DNA of 64,000 nucleotides, from positions 4,639,259 through 4,703,258 of the forward strand of contig NC_043742.1 in the NCBI RefSeq assembly GCF_004337985.1, given 5' to 3'. Positions 1 through 13,119 of the stretch are shown piece by piece. The DNA is from Pyricularia pennisetigena (taxonomy: Eukaryota; Ascomycota; Sordariomycetes; Magnaporthales; Pyriculariaceae). The notes below the pieces were generated by a model. It worked only from the letters and a program-made list of their open reading frames with translations, was not told where the DNA came from and did not search any database. The translations under genes were made by a program, and so were the position numbers. Numbering within the stretch: the first letter of the stretch is position 1; every line of letters begins with the position of its first letter.

Positions 1-163
1 GTATTGCTGCTGGCGATTCTAGTGTTTATCAAATACAAAGGCACGTAAGAGTCTCAAATATCATTCCCAATTCTTCGGCTACTTGTTCGAATGGAGCATC
101 ATCAAGCCTTCGCAAACACCCCATGGCTCAAGTGTGCATTAGCTGTAGCATTTTATCTTTATC
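1..163. other. 3' flank of phosphatase gene
   Basis: Short flank downstream of the phosphatase stop codon, which lies on the minus strand. No convincing coding signal is visible, and the window edge cuts whatever lies further left. Confidence 0.5.
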
Positions 164-1798
164 TCAGACAAAACATTGATCCCAGCGGCCTCCACTCCTC
201 GCAAAGCTTAAGCTCTCAACAAACTTGCTCAGCGTGCAACGTCCCATTCCGTCGGCGTCGCAGTTCTGCAGCGGCGTCACCCGGTCGTTGACCAAAATTC
301 TCACCAGCTCCTCGCTCTGCCCCGAGCACGTCATCTTTTCGACATACATCCTCGCCGCGAACGGTACCGCCCAACTGGACGAAAATCCACTGAGCTCCTG
401 TGGGCTCTTTCTCTTGTCCTTGGGGACCGAATCCGGGCCCGTGGAATTGTAGATCCCCAGCGCGCCGTAGATGCCCATCATGTCGTTGTCGTGGCTAAAG
501 TCGGCGTACAGCTTTTTGTCCAGCGGGAAAGTCGACGGGTCACTGTCGAGCGTCGAATTGGTATTGGTGTGGTCTTGGACGGGTTTTTGGAGCAGCCTCG
601 CGATCAGCTCATTGACGAAGCCCACCCCCTGCGTCGGGCCCAAGGGGTTGCCATTACCGTAACCGTACCACTTTCCGAGCGTCTGGAGGTAGTCATATGT
701 CTCCCATTCTTGCTCCGTAAACAGCGTGCAGAATTGGGACAGGGTGGCTTGGGGATCCGCCACGGTCTCAAATGGGCAGAGCTCCATGAGCTGCACGGCT
801 TGCTTGGTCGTGAGGTTTGCACCCTCTAGACCTATGTTCACGCGCTCTGTCATAGCGCCCATGGCCTTGTCCCTAAACTCGTTTTGGGCTTCTTTGCCGA
901 ACTTTGAGTTCTCAAAAGCCGTGCACAGGTTATGGTTCAGCGTGTTGTTTGTGCCGTCTTCGTTAGAGATTACGACCATCTTGTAAGGGAACGCGTCTTT
1001 GGGGCCACCAGCCCTCCCGCTGTCGTTCAAAAGAGCTTGATGAAATCCCTCTGCCCACTTTTGAGCGCTCTCAAGGACGCGCTGCTGCCCGTCGGAACGG
1101 AAAAAGGGTGTGTTGTTCCGTGCCAAGCTCCGGTACCGATTATAAAACTTCAGCCCTGAATTGACCAATTCTTGGCGCCCAAAATCGGATAACTGATCTG
1201 CGCCCAGGGTGTACTTGTAATCCTTGATGAACTCAAAGCCCTCGCCGTAGTTTGTCACCGACAACTGGATCAGGTTGATCATTTCCTTGTAAGCCGCGCT
1301 TGTGCCGGCAGTTGGATCCCGGGCGCCATGCCGTGAAAGGATTTGGGCAAACGTGACCTCACATCCTGATGGAACAGAGGCATCGATCTCGGACGGAACC
1401 GAGAAGAATGGGGAGTACTGGCCCCAGTTGTGAGATATTGAGCTGTTGCATTGGAATCCGCGGTCTGGAGTGTCGCAGTCTCCTTGGGGACCAGGCTCAA
1501 TAGCATGCGTTGCACGACTGCTCAGGACAACAGATGTCGTCGGCTGGTGTCAGTATTGCGACTCGCTTTTTTTTTTTTTCCTCTCTCTCTCTCTTCCCCT
1601 TTGACAGGGCCAGTTAATGCCAACTCACATCAAAGCAGACCAAAGCTGAACAAGAAGCACCAAGGTGAACATCATGACAACAAATCGTAGACACCACGTC
1701 CTAGGCGACGTCGCAAATGATTTCCTTCGCGGCGCTGTCTGGGACCGCGCCTCTTCAGTGTTACCTGCGAGGGCGATGTATTTATATCTGCTGCCCAT
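164..1798 (-). CDS. Histidine acid phosphatase, phytase family, membrane-anchored
   Basis: Two exons on the minus strand: complement(join(164..1517,1629..1798)), 507 aa. The family hydrolyses phosphomonoesters such as phytate through a phospho-histidine. The catalytic RHGARDP motif reads on the minus strand at about 1313-1333, preceded by the family block [11 protein letters not shown]. The proton-donor HD pair appears near the C-terminus in DFSHDND. Disulfide cysteines are frequent, as expected of an extracytoplasmic enzyme. Exon 1 encodes a basic N-terminus then one hydrophobic stretch ([15 protein letters not shown]), so a type II membrane anchor fits better than a cleaved signal. The start is uncertain: an in-frame ATG at 1867 would add 23 residues. 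The intron has donor GTGAGT; acceptor GAGCAG was chosen because it alone keeps phase with the conserved [11 protein letters not shown] block. Family assignment is firm; substrate is inferred. Confidence 0.82.
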
Positions 1799-3088
1799 GG
1801 AGGTTGGTAAGCGTCCAGGCGGACGATTGAGTGGCTCTACTATGGAGATAGGGGTAAAAATCAACACCCATGTACGGTTGTGGGCAGCGCGCGGGGCTTG
1901 CTTGTTTTAGTAATATTTCATATCAGGCTGCGGAGTACCTGCGGGTTGCGATTTTGAAATATTCCCAAAAACAGGGGACTGCTGCGTAGTTAGGCAAAGT
2001 CGAACACTGTGCCGGGGTGTTGAATTTTTCGCCGGTTCTTGAGATCTGTATTGCACGGGCCAGCTCAGCCAGGTTTTTGTCGTCAACCCACACGTAATGT
2101 TCCCGAAATTTACTTCAACTGCGGCATCGCCGAGTACCCCTAATCTGACCGGATTGTCAAAGGTTGTCAATGCATTAAGTTGAATGACAGGCAAACCCTA
2201 CCGCACAAGCAGGGGTGGATGGCGTGTGCTTGATCTCACCGTCGCTGCATGTAAAACCCCCAGGCTACAGTGTCCTGCCTAGTAGCCAAGGTAGGTAGGA
2301 AGTGACATAAGGCGATATAACCTCCTTAGGTGATGGGGTAGAGGTGTGTGAAAGGTAGTTGGGTATAGTTGGGTAAGTAGTGCGGTCTAGTCATGATTCT
2401 TGACCTATTATTGTCTGACCATATAGAAAAAGCACGTGCATGGTTGGCGTGGCAGTCTAGGAAGCTTAAAGTCGATGTCGTGCATCCACATCTTGCACCC
2501 CACCACTTCAGCCAATCAATCAACCAAACAATTGTTCACAGCCAATACAAAGGCAAGGAAGGCACTACAGTTATTGTCACGTATGAGCCAATAGTGGCTG
2601 GTGCCAAAGAGATTCGCAAGACTACAGTTACATAGGAATTATGGGGTTTTAAGGGGTAAAGAGGGGCGTTTCTGTGTCGAGACGAATGGCAAATTACTTG
2701 TGGGGAGAAAGTTGATAAGAGACGAACTAGCCGTCTAAGGGTGAGGGGTATCTAAATTGGTAGGTAATCGTACATTCGAAAATTGTATCCATGACAGTTT
2801 TCAGCCTTTTATCCCGAAATTTGCCCCCCTGCGCGAAGACTCCTGCTTCGAGAAATGAAAGAAATACCGTGATGAGAACCGTCGTGGGCTGGCCACTAGA
2901 ATGCGCAAATGAATACTCCACAATGAATCCCATGTTTATCGTGGCAAGTATTCCGACCAAAGGAAATCCCATAACTTCATGCGCTTGCTCATGCATTGCA
3001 GTGGTACATAGACAGTGAGTGTGTATAGGTAGAAAATGTGCAAGATGAAAAATGAAAAAAAAAAAAGGTAAATTGGCTCATAATGACA
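1799..3088. other. Intergenic region between phosphatase and unknown gene
   Basis: No supported gene. The stretch contains TAGGTAGG-type motifs near 2290 and a short poly-A at about 3056-3066. Small open frames in it lack family resemblance or splice-compatible partners. Confidence 0.5.
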
Positions 3089-4761
3089 TCAATAAGCAAT
3101 GCCTACATTGTGTGGCCAATGTTGTCTAGAGTTGATTGAAAGTCGGCCAAAGGTGAACATGCGACTTGTCCGAGGCGTTGTTGACACATCTGGCCTCGGT
3201 GACCTAGACCTGACCGGACTAGTAGAAGGGGGCGAGAGTGTCGTTACGTAAGAATATTCTTCCTCAGCAGACCATGACGACATGCTGGAAACCGAAGCGA
3301 TGCTGGCTCGCCTGGCTGGAACAGTAGCGTACGTGTAGTAGTCGTTGTTTTCTGTGGTTCGAGTTTGTTCGTTCGCGGCCGACTCGAAACTGGACCCCCG
3401 ATCGCGATACTGCTCTCCATATTCGTTGGGGGAAAGCCACGTGGAAACGTGTGAAAAAGATTTTTTCTTCCTCAGTGGCGGTCGGAAGACAAGAGGTAAC
3501 GAAGGCCCTATTGGCCTGTCCAAGAGTTCATGGGTAGATTGTGATGTAAAGCGTGTTTGAGACCTTGACAACTGCGAGACATCAAAAACGGGAGGGACTG
3601 TGAAAGTAGAAATTTCGACGGCCACAGCTTTCTGAGGTGCTGTCTGCGGCCGATCAAGGCTAAGTCGTTGCGCAAACGATGGTGCTGCAGCAGGCGTTGC
3701 AGGAATGGACGGCATGGGCGCGATTTCTATTCCATAAGTCAGTAAAGATTCATCGAATAGGATGGCCAGGGATTCATATACAGACAACACTTACTTTCGA
3801 CACCGGGAGCAGTAAGGGCGGCCCTGCCCGTATATATGCTCTGCCTCTCCACGACATGGTCTATGTCTGACTGCAGAGTCTCCTTCTCGATCATGGCGCT
3901 GGCAATACGTTCAACCATCATCTCTACGCGCTCTGGTGATGTCAGAGCCGCCCTTAGACGCGACCTTGATGGGATCCTGGGTGGACTGTCAATACTGTCT
4001 CCAGGGGATACAGAACGGTGCGGCAACGGCCGGCGAGGGATGTGGAAAGAGGAAGAGAAGCTCTCCTGGTAAGTTAATGTTGACGCGTCCGAATCGAAGC
4101 TGTCTCTTATATGTACAGGCTGCGGCGAAGTAATGCACGGATCGCGATCCTCTTGTTCAAAGTGCGGCAGCATTGGTGACAAGTAGTTGTCTGCCGAATA
4201 TATACTAAGCTCAAGTGGTCGAAAGGATCTCCGCCGCTGCCTTGGCCTGCTCGGGGGCGGGAACTGCAGCGAGCCGCTAGATATATGCTGAAAGTTGGTT
4301 GGTGCAGATATACGTGGCCGGCGTGCTGACGAAGAACCCCGTGGCCACAATCTCTTTTGGACTGAGAAGAGCCGGCGGCCGGCTCGCCTAGCAGCGGAGG
4401 CCGGTCTCTCCACCAGGGGCTCCGCCTCTGTCGTGCTAGCCAACGGACCAAGTGAAGGGGGAGGTATGAAAGCAGGTTGGTCAGTGTAGATGACGAAATC
4501 GGCCTTCTCCACCTCTGCAGGCTGAGCATTAGCGCATGACTCTTGCGACCTGACAAGTAGTTTCCAACAGACGACCAAGAGCCAAACTAGCTCAATATCG
4601 AATATGATAGGACGACGTAGAAATGATAACTACTCACCGTGGCGAGCAGCTTTTTGACGGTCCAGACAGGGGATCATCGATGGGGCGCAAGAGGCACAAG
4701 ACGAAACCGATTTAAGCCACAATGAGTATGCTTCAAAGAGCACGAAGCCTAAGGCACTCAT
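3089..4761 (-). CDS. Unknown Ser/Pro/Arg-rich protein
   Basis: Not recognised. Model complement(join(3089..3726,3795..4586,4638..4761)) gives 517 aa. Both introns have good signals (GTAAGT...ATAG, 68 bp; GTGAGT...CTAG, 51 bp) and keep phase. The N-terminus (MSALGFVLFEAYSLW) followed by WLLVVCWKLLV suggests one or two hydrophobic segments. The rest is low-complexity and probably disordered, with many Ser, Pro and Arg residues and repeated SP/TP sites that could be phosphorylated. One more ordered stretch, about residues 250-290, reads like a short helix (SPERVEMMVERIASAMIEKE). There are no catalytic motifs. A membrane-tethered regulatory or scaffold protein is possible but this is only inference. 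Confidence 0.62.
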
Positions 4762-6659
4762 AGCAGCTCGCTCATAACTTTATACGGCGTCACGAGACAA
4801 ACAAACCGATAAAACGAAACGAAGGAGGAGGTGAATGGAGAACGAAGGACGAAAGAGACCGGGAGCGACGACCAGCGGCGGCAGTATAAGAAACCACAAC
4901 CAACATATGAAAAATAGTGGAAATAACCGAAGTTGGGGTATCAGTGGGATCGTGACAAACGAATGCACGCAAAAAAGGAAAAATGAGAGAGTGCCGTTAG
5001 GACGGACATGGCAATATGGACGATGGACGACCTGGGGGGAAATGGATATCTTTTAACTAAATTACATCCAAGACACCCAACATGAAAGATCTCCCCAAAA
5101 GCATCGCGCGCTGGGCCCCATTCGGAGGATGAAGGCTCAGCAGCCAGACGTTCGGCTTGAGTGACAACATTCTGGGAAAGAAATGACCAAAATAAACAAT
5201 AATAATAATAAAAAAATTCGTCAACCAGAAAAAAAAAAAAAAAAGATAAAATAATGTGTGTGAGAGTTGCTGAGTCGAGTACAAGGAGTGGGAAGAGATG
5301 GCAGCAAAGCAAGACGCATGCCAATGACAGTGTCTGATAGGCCCAGTGCTGGTTGGACGTGAGCCAGTCGGCGCTTACTGGCCGGGGTGCTGGTGACGAT
5401 TCGGATGGCTGGCACTGCACGACGGCAAGATGGCATACCCCACTCCGCCGTGTAAGATGGCAACAAAGCTGGCCGCTTCGCCGCGTGCATGTCTTAGACT
5501 TTCCTTGGTCATTAGGTCTTGAATGATGTCTCGTGCGCGATTGAGATTGGCCCGCCGTTGGGTTGTGGTCCCTTGCCTGACGATGTTTTTGTTTTACAGT
5601 ACACTTCGTTTCCCCCCCAAATGCACTGCGAATTGCGTGCGCCGCGACCGAAGGAAGTGGAGGACCTGCAAACACGGCCACAATCCATGAGACCCTCAAA
5701 GTTGCTATTCTCCCTCTTTCACTTGAAACAGGGCCTCCAAATGCGGGGACGGCCAAGCCACAATGAACCTTAATGATTGAATACAGATTCTACCTTGTCT
5801 ACGGTATCTACGTACTATGTGTCAACATCACTACGGAGTACCCCCAAGGCAGGTGGTCAAGGTAAGAAAAAGTGTGCTTCAGGTTTTTTTGGGACAGGAG
5901 CTGATGGGTGCATTGCAGCTTTGTTTGGTTCAGCCAGCTTGGCAGATCGCAGGCTGCGGGATCACCGAGTTTTCTGGTGGATTGGTTGTGCTTTGTTTGG
6001 TAAGGTGGATTTCATTTTCTCAGCTGTGCAATAGGCAGCGAGGAAGTGAGTGTGGGCGACGGTGATGGTGGATGTTCCGGTCCCTCCCTTCCGCAATAAG
6101 GGGAAAGGAGAAAATGGAAAAAAAAAAAAAAAAAAAAAGAGAGAGAGAGAGAGAAGCACACTAGAAGAAATTTTTTTTCTTGGAAAAACGAGGGTCCGAC
6201 AATCGCCACTGGCGTTGAACCCGTACCCACCATTCGAGGTTGCATGACTTCCGGGAGGTCTCACAAGCTGTCAAGTCTGTGTGCTGTATTTTATGGTTTG
6301 GATGCATGGCGTCATGCTGCATGTTTGCTGTTGCCGGAATATGCAAAAAGAAAATGAAGAAATTCAAACTCAAAATGAAATAAAATGCCCACCATATTGG
6401 GGTACGAAACACGTGACACCGAGTTTGCCTGGCACGCGCCCCAGTGTCGCAGCATTCACCAACCAAAGGAGCAAGTGCCACATAACTTTGTTTTATCTAG
6501 TTCCGCAAAAGAACGTTGTTTCTATTAATATCTGGTACACAAACTGCGAAGTCCTACACACTAGATTACACGCATTAAACGCATCGTCATTATCGCCCTT
6601 CTGCAATTTTGCCGACGTGCTGGGGCATCGTGAAGTGCACAACAACCACTGGCTGTTGC
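4762..6659. other. Intergenic region, 1.9 kb
   Basis: No supported gene. It holds poly-A tracts at about 5229-5244 and 6119-6138, the latter running into a (GA)n microsatellite to about 6154. A 271-codon minus-strand frame (4941-5756) is low-complexity and was rejected. Confidence 0.5.
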
Positions 6660-8169
6660 TTATTCGTACACATAGCAGAAAGGTCCCATGGTCGTGCTCA
6701 TGAGCTCCTTGATCTGGCGAGGCGGGCCGGCAGCGAAGCCATACTCGACAAAGTCCTCAAGCGAAGCCTGGTCGCTGGCCGGCACGTTGAGCATGGTCTT
6801 GGTGCCAAAGATTGCCTGCTCACCCGTCACCCGCTCCTCGCCGCCCAGCTTCTGCCAGATCCACCAGACCTTATCAATCATGCCGTGGTGCAGGTAGAAG
6901 ACGGGGTCGCCGGGGCTGGCGTAGACGTCCATGCCAGGGTCACCACCTGCAATTATTGATTGATTTGCTGTCAGCAACAACAATTTGTCATTCTTCAGAG
7001 GAGCAAACTCGACTTACCCATAGACATGTGGCCGGCTCCGTGAACACCAAGACCAACACCGGGCACACCCTGCATCGTCATCTGGAAGTCGTCGATGGTG
7101 GTGGGCTTGGTGAGAAGGTCAAGCACCTCGTCGATGTTGGCGTATTGCTGAAGCAGCTCTGTGGTGAGGTCTCGTTTCAGGCAGCGAGGGTTGTGGCCCA
7201 GCATCTTGCCGCCGGGCGGTCCGAGGGTCACAGGGCCCGGAGCGGGCAGCGAGATTGGCCCAAGGTTGACAGTCATGTTGGCAAAGGGCCCGGTCGTCAC
7301 ACAACCACCGCCAGAGCCGGTGGGCAGAGGGAAAGGGGGCAGGCCCGGCATGTCAATGACCACGGGGCCCTTGTTGGGGATGTACTCGCCATTTCCACCG
7401 AGCGAGGTCTCGCTGCCATCCCAGATAGGAGAGGTCTCCATACCAGTCTCGGCGGTCAAGGCCCAGTCCCAGTACTGAAAGAATGAAAGAAAACAAGACC
7501 AGTCAGCTCGTTTGTTTCAGGGTTTTAATCGCGGATTAGGGACAAAAAGGCCTCTCTTCTCTTCTTCTTCTGTCTGACTTACTGGGTGGACACCATTGTA
7601 GCCACACTCCTCACGAAGAGTCTCCTCGTACAGGTGGGTGTAATAGCGATGCCACGACAAGAAGTTTCCTGTGTAGTGGATTGCCATGGTCTGGTTGATG
7701 TGTGTGGCTACAAAGTCATCAAAGCGAGTCCTGACACCCTCGGCCAGGTCCGCAGGGGTCTTGCCAGGCTTGGACTGCAGGCACTTTACGGCCTCGATGT
7801 ATGAGAGCTTCTCATCTTTGCTCAGGGCACCCCTGATCACCAAGCGAACCTCAGTGTCAGTCGTGAAATCTTACAAACCTCCCATCGACCGTTGAGCTGT
7901 CAGGGGGAAGAAAAAAAGAAGGGGGGCTGATTTAAATATAGATCTCACCATTCCTTGCGGACTTTGACGGTCTCGGGTGTGCAGGAAGCACTAGTCCGCG
8001 ATGAGTCGCCGCTCCTGATGTCTTCAAGGGTCTTCTCGGTGGCAGTCTTGGTGAGCGCCTCGAGCTGAGCAAAAAGCTCAGCCTTGGACCCGGTAGACCT
8101 GATTGCGTGCGGGAAGCCTAGCGCCGTGTTGGCGAGTGCCAAGAAGGCCACAAAGCTCTGTGCGTACAT
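6660..8169 (-). CDS. Secreted tyrosinase (type 3 copper monooxygenase)
   Basis: Four exons: complement(join(6660..6946,7018..7474,7583..7832,7949..8169)), 404 aa. Tyrosinases hydroxylate monophenols and oxidise diphenols to quinones, a step in melanin-like pigment formation or phenol detoxification. A signal peptide (MYAQSFVAFLALANTALGF) indicates secretion. Copper site A ligands are His118, His126 and His135 (THI, IHY, FLSWHRYY). Copper site B has His302 and His306 (VHGAGH) and the His-His pair near 329-330 in DPVFYLHHGMIDKVWW. All introns have consensus ends and join conserved blocks cleanly (REW|G, GVHP|YWDW, MSMG|G). At 404 aa it is a short secreted form, without the long C-terminal shielding domain of Agaricus-type enzymes. 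No pigment cluster neighbours are seen. Confidence 0.92.
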
Positions 8170-10702
8170 GATTTAGATGCGCAAAGGCAAAGCGTAAGTG
8201 TGACAAGTTGGACAGTGGGGAATGAAGAATGCCGGCAAGGGAATGCTGCAAAGAGTGACTGATGCGCGGCGGATTATCTTCAGTGAGGAAAGGAAAAGAC
8301 CCAAAGTCGAGGTTCACAAAGTCGAAGCAGAGGACAGGAGGATCAGCATCATATACACGGCTGCGAAGATCCGAGGGACTGGTTCTTTCACAATTTCAAA
8401 AGCGTTGGCGTTCCACTCTATCCTTAGCCGACAAACGAACGATGCGACAGCTACACTGCGAGTTCCACCGAGCCTATCTACACTGGGGGCCAAGAGCAGG
8501 CCCTTGAACGCACATAACGTTATTGAGACGTTGCTGTTCAATACGACCTGATACTGGCTAGACTGGCCGGAGGGGCGACATCTGTGGCAAGGGCCGAATA
8601 ATTACTAATATGAGCAGGGTTGGAAGCGCTATCGCCCGTCTGGACTGCGGTGTCACCGTACGTGTGTAACATTGTATGTAGAATTTTTTTTTTCCTTCTT
8701 TCTTTTTCTTTTGCTCCAGCAAGATCTCTTGTCTAGAGACTTGCTTCTGCCGATTGAAAGTGGCAAGGTGTCTGATCCACCGAATCTGTAAACGATCAAC
8801 CTTAAAAGCACACCGTTCTTGGATTCGCATACACACGTCTATATGTTTACCATAAGATTTTGACGGCTGAGCACACCCATCAAAGCAGGAAGGTTGCTTT
8901 GCCGGTTACCCCTTCCGACCGGGCTCAACCAGAAAAAGCGATTGCGAGGCTCAGGAGCTAGAACCAGACCAGAAGGCTTCCCCGGAGACCCTTCAATCTC
9001 CGCTCCTAGGCTCGATGGACATGGCAGGGCATGGGTTCAATTACGTGCTCCATTCATTTCTGATGGAGTCGCATGTTGCAAAGAGGAAAGGCGTCCCCAG
9101 CAGAAGTGGAGATACATTGGAACACCCCGATGCACTGACTCGTTATCTGCCCCAGACTGTGGCACCAGTTTACAAGAATACTTTGGATTTTGGCTTGCGG
9201 TTCAGAGCATCCGTTGGTCAAAGGAGTGCATGGTAGCATTGGGTATGGAGAGAGAGACAAGAGACCGAGGGCAGGGCTTTCGGTATTGCCCATAGGCCAT
9301 AATACTGTTACATGATAATCTATCGTATACATTACGACGTAAAGTATGGTAGGAAAATTACTTTCGTCCAGGGAGGGTCGGTTTCTGTGACCCGGTTATC
9401 CGAACGAACCCCGTCTGTGTGTTTTTTTCTATGGGGTAAATGGCACTTAATTTGTACTTCGTGCGTGGTTGACAGGAAGTTTTTTGTTCAAAAGTACATC
9501 AAACCCACAGTCTTGGTTTTACTTGTCGTAACCCATCGGGGGTTGGTGGTAAGGGGGGGTTTAAATCAATCAGTCTTCATTGGGCCTGTTCCGAGATTTA
9601 ACATCAATGGTGCATTTCTTCACCTTGCTCTTTTTTCAATCCCACGTGGCAAACGAAACACTGATAAGGTGTCGTCGGTTGTGGCCATCTACATGTACAT
9701 CCTAGTTGGCTCTACTGAGGGCCAGAACAAAGCATTAGAACTTGACTGTGGGGACAAGAACATTTGTTGATGAATTAAGCCTACTTGTGGGTTGAGCAGC
9801 CGAGGGACAACTTAGCCGGACCCTTGTATTACGGCGGGCGGCGGCTCAAATACTCCGCCATGCCACCCACGAGCGGAAAGAATTCATGGGTGCCAAGGCA
9901 GAGACTTGCCAAAAAGGACAAGGTTCACGCAGACTACTGATTACCCCTTTTTCCAGTCTCCTTCTGGAACTGCCGGTACAGTACCATATGGTAATTAGCT
10001 TGCCAATCTGCCCATGCATAAGGTTGCTTGGGTATGTGGTACAACTAGACGACTAGTTCGCTCTACAACGGCTGGTCTCAGCTGCATCTCCGCCGACTTT
10101 GCCTTTACAGGTCTATATCTCCGGGCCGTTTTCTACATGCCCCCGGTACTCCACCGGCCCCTGTGCCATGTGTGCTTCATCCATACGAGGTAGCTCATCG
10201 GTCAATCATCGGAGACAAACCCCTTGCGGAACAACCGTAGAAGCTTGGTTCTCAGGACGATGTACTTACCAACATGGGCAGGTGTGCAGGGATATATCCT
10301 GGGTGAAAATAGGATCAAGTAGTATGCAGGCAGTCATGGCCGAAGCTATCGTGCCTTGCTTGCATCTGGCACATCGCAAGCGCACGGCCGATTTAGGTAC
10401 ATGTCGAGCGGTTGGCCTTCCCCTCTGTTTATTGTTGCTTGCCACTGCCTAGGTTTTTCTAGTAAAGTAGAAAAAAAAAACTAAAGCGGCGGGGCCGAAA
10501 TACCCAGATGGGGGTTGTCAAGGGTACTTGAGAGTCGTATCCGAATTAGATCAAGTGCTTTTCTCGAGTATTAGAAGTCCCTGGTCAACCCGAATTTCGA
10601 GCCAGTATCGGGCCCTATGGCGATCGACATTCCATCTCCAGTCTTTGCCGTCTGCACGATTCAAGAAGTTTCTCGCCAAAATTAACGAAGATCGCGGCTA
10701 CC
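8170..10702. other. Intergenic region, 2.5 kb
   Basis: Shared 5' region between the divergent tyrosinase and rhodopsin-like genes. Short T-runs occur near 8683 and an A-run near 10470. Several frames of 70-150 codons exist on both strands, but none shows a family signature or convincing splice pairing. Confidence 0.5.
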
Positions 10703-12072
10703 ATGGCCGACGGCGGCTCCCCTCCAGGTTCACCACCGCCGATCTCGAATCCAGCCGATGATGAGGGCCCTAGGATTCTGGCCGCTACGCTTACGACTTG
10801 CATAGCGGCCTTCATCGCCGTGTCAGCCCGGTGCTATGTGCGCGGCTTTATGATTCGGAGTTTTGGTTGGGATGTAAGTTGTGCTCGAGATTAGGAGGAT
10901 GGACGGGTTTTGCGATGCAACACAAACACACACATACATACATACACAGATGGGCGCTGACAAAGTACAGGATGCCCTGATGCTGTTTGCCCTGCTTGTC
11001 TCGGTGGGTAGTCAAGGCGTTGTCGTCTCAGAGGTTCACCATGGCGCTGGACGACACAACGGCGATATTCCGCCAGGCGACTTCGAGATCGCCATGATGC
11101 TCAACTACATCACGCAAATCACGTATCTGGTCGCCATCTGCTTTGTGAAGCTCTCCCTTGGGGCTTCGCTCCTCCGCATCGCCACGACCAAGTTCTACCG
11201 CTGGCTGATCCAGGGCTTGTTTTGCTTCACTGCCGTATACACAGCCATCAGTGTGATTGTACGTTCCTTCAGTCTGCATTCCCGCAATGCCAACGGCGCA
11301 AAACAAATGGCCCTCCACTTGACTGACCTTCTTATTCTTTTTGTTTCTGCAACAGACGATTTTCATCCAGTGCAGCGACATCCGAATGAATTGGGATTCA
11401 TCAATACCCCGCCAGTGCTGGGGACAGGAGATCCTCAAGCCGCTCGGTTATACCAACTCAATCGTCGGCATCATTACCGATCTCTGCTTTGCCCTCTTCA
11501 TCCCTATCCCGATGCTTTGGAATCTCAACGTCACTCGCCGCACTAGACTCACGCTCTATGCCATCCTTGGCCTCGGAGCTTTCGCCTGCTCTGCAGCCAT
11601 AGTCAAGATCACATTCCTGGGTGACTACGGAAAGTTGGGTGATTGGATGTACGACTCTGCGAACATGACCATCTGGTGGGTGGTCGAGTGCAACGTTGGC
11701 ATCGCAGCTGGAAGTCTTCCTACGCTGCGTCCCTTGTTCACACGCTTCCTTGGCAGCGTCTATGGGACCAATTCCAGGATGTCAGGAAACAAGGGAAGTG
11801 CCATCGCTACTGATAAGGGAAAGTCGCTGGCCAGCGCCGCCCGAGGCGGTAGGAACTGGCAGCCACTAGGAAGCTCCGTGTCGGGGCCTGCCGAGACGAA
11901 TAGTCAAAGTGACTTGCACTTTGCCAGAGAAGAAGACGCGTTCGAGATGAGCAATAAGTATGGCTTCGGAGGGAAGACCTTTGCTGCTCGGGATAGCAGC
12001 GTAGAGTCGGTTGATGGCGATGGAATACGAAAAACCACCGTAACCGAGGTTTCGTACTCTCGGCCCCATTAG
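10703..12072 (+). CDS. Fungal rhodopsin-like integral membrane protein (7-TM, PTH11-related)
   Basis: Three exons, join(10703..10873,10971..11258,11356..12072), 391 aa, every junction in phase 0. The protein has seven hydrophobic segments: about residues 24-43 (ILAATLTTCIAAFIAV), then DALMLFALLVSVGS, the ITYLVAICFVKLSLGASLLRI segment, GLFCFTAVYTAISVI, YTNSIVGIITDLCFALFIPIPML, LTLYAILGLGAFACSAAIVKI and IWWVVECNVGIAAGSLPTL. The C-terminal WWVxExNVGIxAGSLPTLRPL block is a hallmark of the fungal rhodopsin-fold membrane family, which includes PTH11-like receptors. There is no N-terminal CFEM cysteine domain. The cytosolic tail after residue 290 is Ser/Gly-rich. The family is clear, but ligand and role are unknown and many members lack any assigned function. 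Confidence 0.88.
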
Positions 12073-13119
12073 CGAGTGATTTTGAACAGGCCGGAAGCAG
12101 TCAGTTTATGATGCATTTTTTTTTTTTTTTTTTTACGATACCCAGTTGAGGCGGCACTGTATTAGTCCTTCATTAGTTAGCACTTAGCCATCGTCTGTTC
12201 ATTTGGCATAATCAGAGAATCAATCGGTGGGGATCCAGATATTTTGAACAGTGGATAAAAAAAAAAAAAAAACATACCTACACCATAATGTCGTGCTTGA
12301 TTCATGACACATGGTGGAGTATTTTGGTACCATAATGGAGTTGTAAATATATTTAGGTAACTGCGCAGCAGCAGGGTAGGGATGCTGACTGACGCCATTG
12401 CCACGACGTCAACGAGACACAAGGCTGAAGCATGAAGACAGATGTTGCGCCCGATATGAATGCGACGACGTGCTACTTAAATTTAGTGAAGTGTGGTGCC
12501 ATCGATTCATGGCAATGGGGCTGAATTTAAAAATAGAAGTCACCTACGGCTGGTGATTTGGGTGCAAGATAGAGAAGAGTTTCTTTGGTACCACAGTCCT
12601 GGTGAACACGGTTTGTTATTAAGAGTTGATCCTGTTGTATAGGATGGATGTCATCAAAAAACAGTAGTATCTTGGCAATGGCAAAATTCTATTCTGGAGG
12701 TGCTTCGCCCTGGCGTCTAGGTACCTGTACCGCAATTAGGCCCCTGGTGGCTGCATGAGGTACGGGAACTTCAGTACTGTGTCGTAGGGCAGATCCCCAA
12801 GGTTTAGGGAGGTGGAGACGGGGACCTGCAGTGGAGGTCAACGCTGATTGGTCACTTAGTCAAAGTGAACAGGTCGCCGGATCTAAGTGCCGGCGCAGTC
12901 GCGCTTCACCTAAGTACCCTTAAATGTGTCACTGGCTTTTTACCCTCAACTTTACCAGTTTAATTTTTTTTTTTTTCTGTTGTTGTTACAAAGTAGCACC
13001 TCTGAACTAAATCTGCCTTTCCTGGGAAATTCAGCTGAACTCTGCACAAATACCCTCCCAACAAACGGTATAACAGCTAGCGGCTCTTCCGGTCCCTTCC
13101 ACACGGCAATTCCGCCCAA
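12073..13119. other. Intergenic region, 1 kb
   Basis: Between two plus-strand genes. Poly-T at about 12116-12134 lies just downstream of the rhodopsin-like stop and poly-A at about 12258-12272. T-rich sequence at 12964-12976 probably belongs to the SEC62 promoter. No gene seen. Confidence 0.5.

Noticed and set aside
2727..2996. 89-codon minus-strand frame with hydrophobic stretches
   Set aside because: Resembles a membrane segment, but no splice-compatible neighbouring exons or family features were found.
4941..5756. 271-codon minus-strand open frame
   Set aside because: Low-complexity sequence with poly-Phe and poly-Tyr made by A/T runs, no family features, and no gene-like context.
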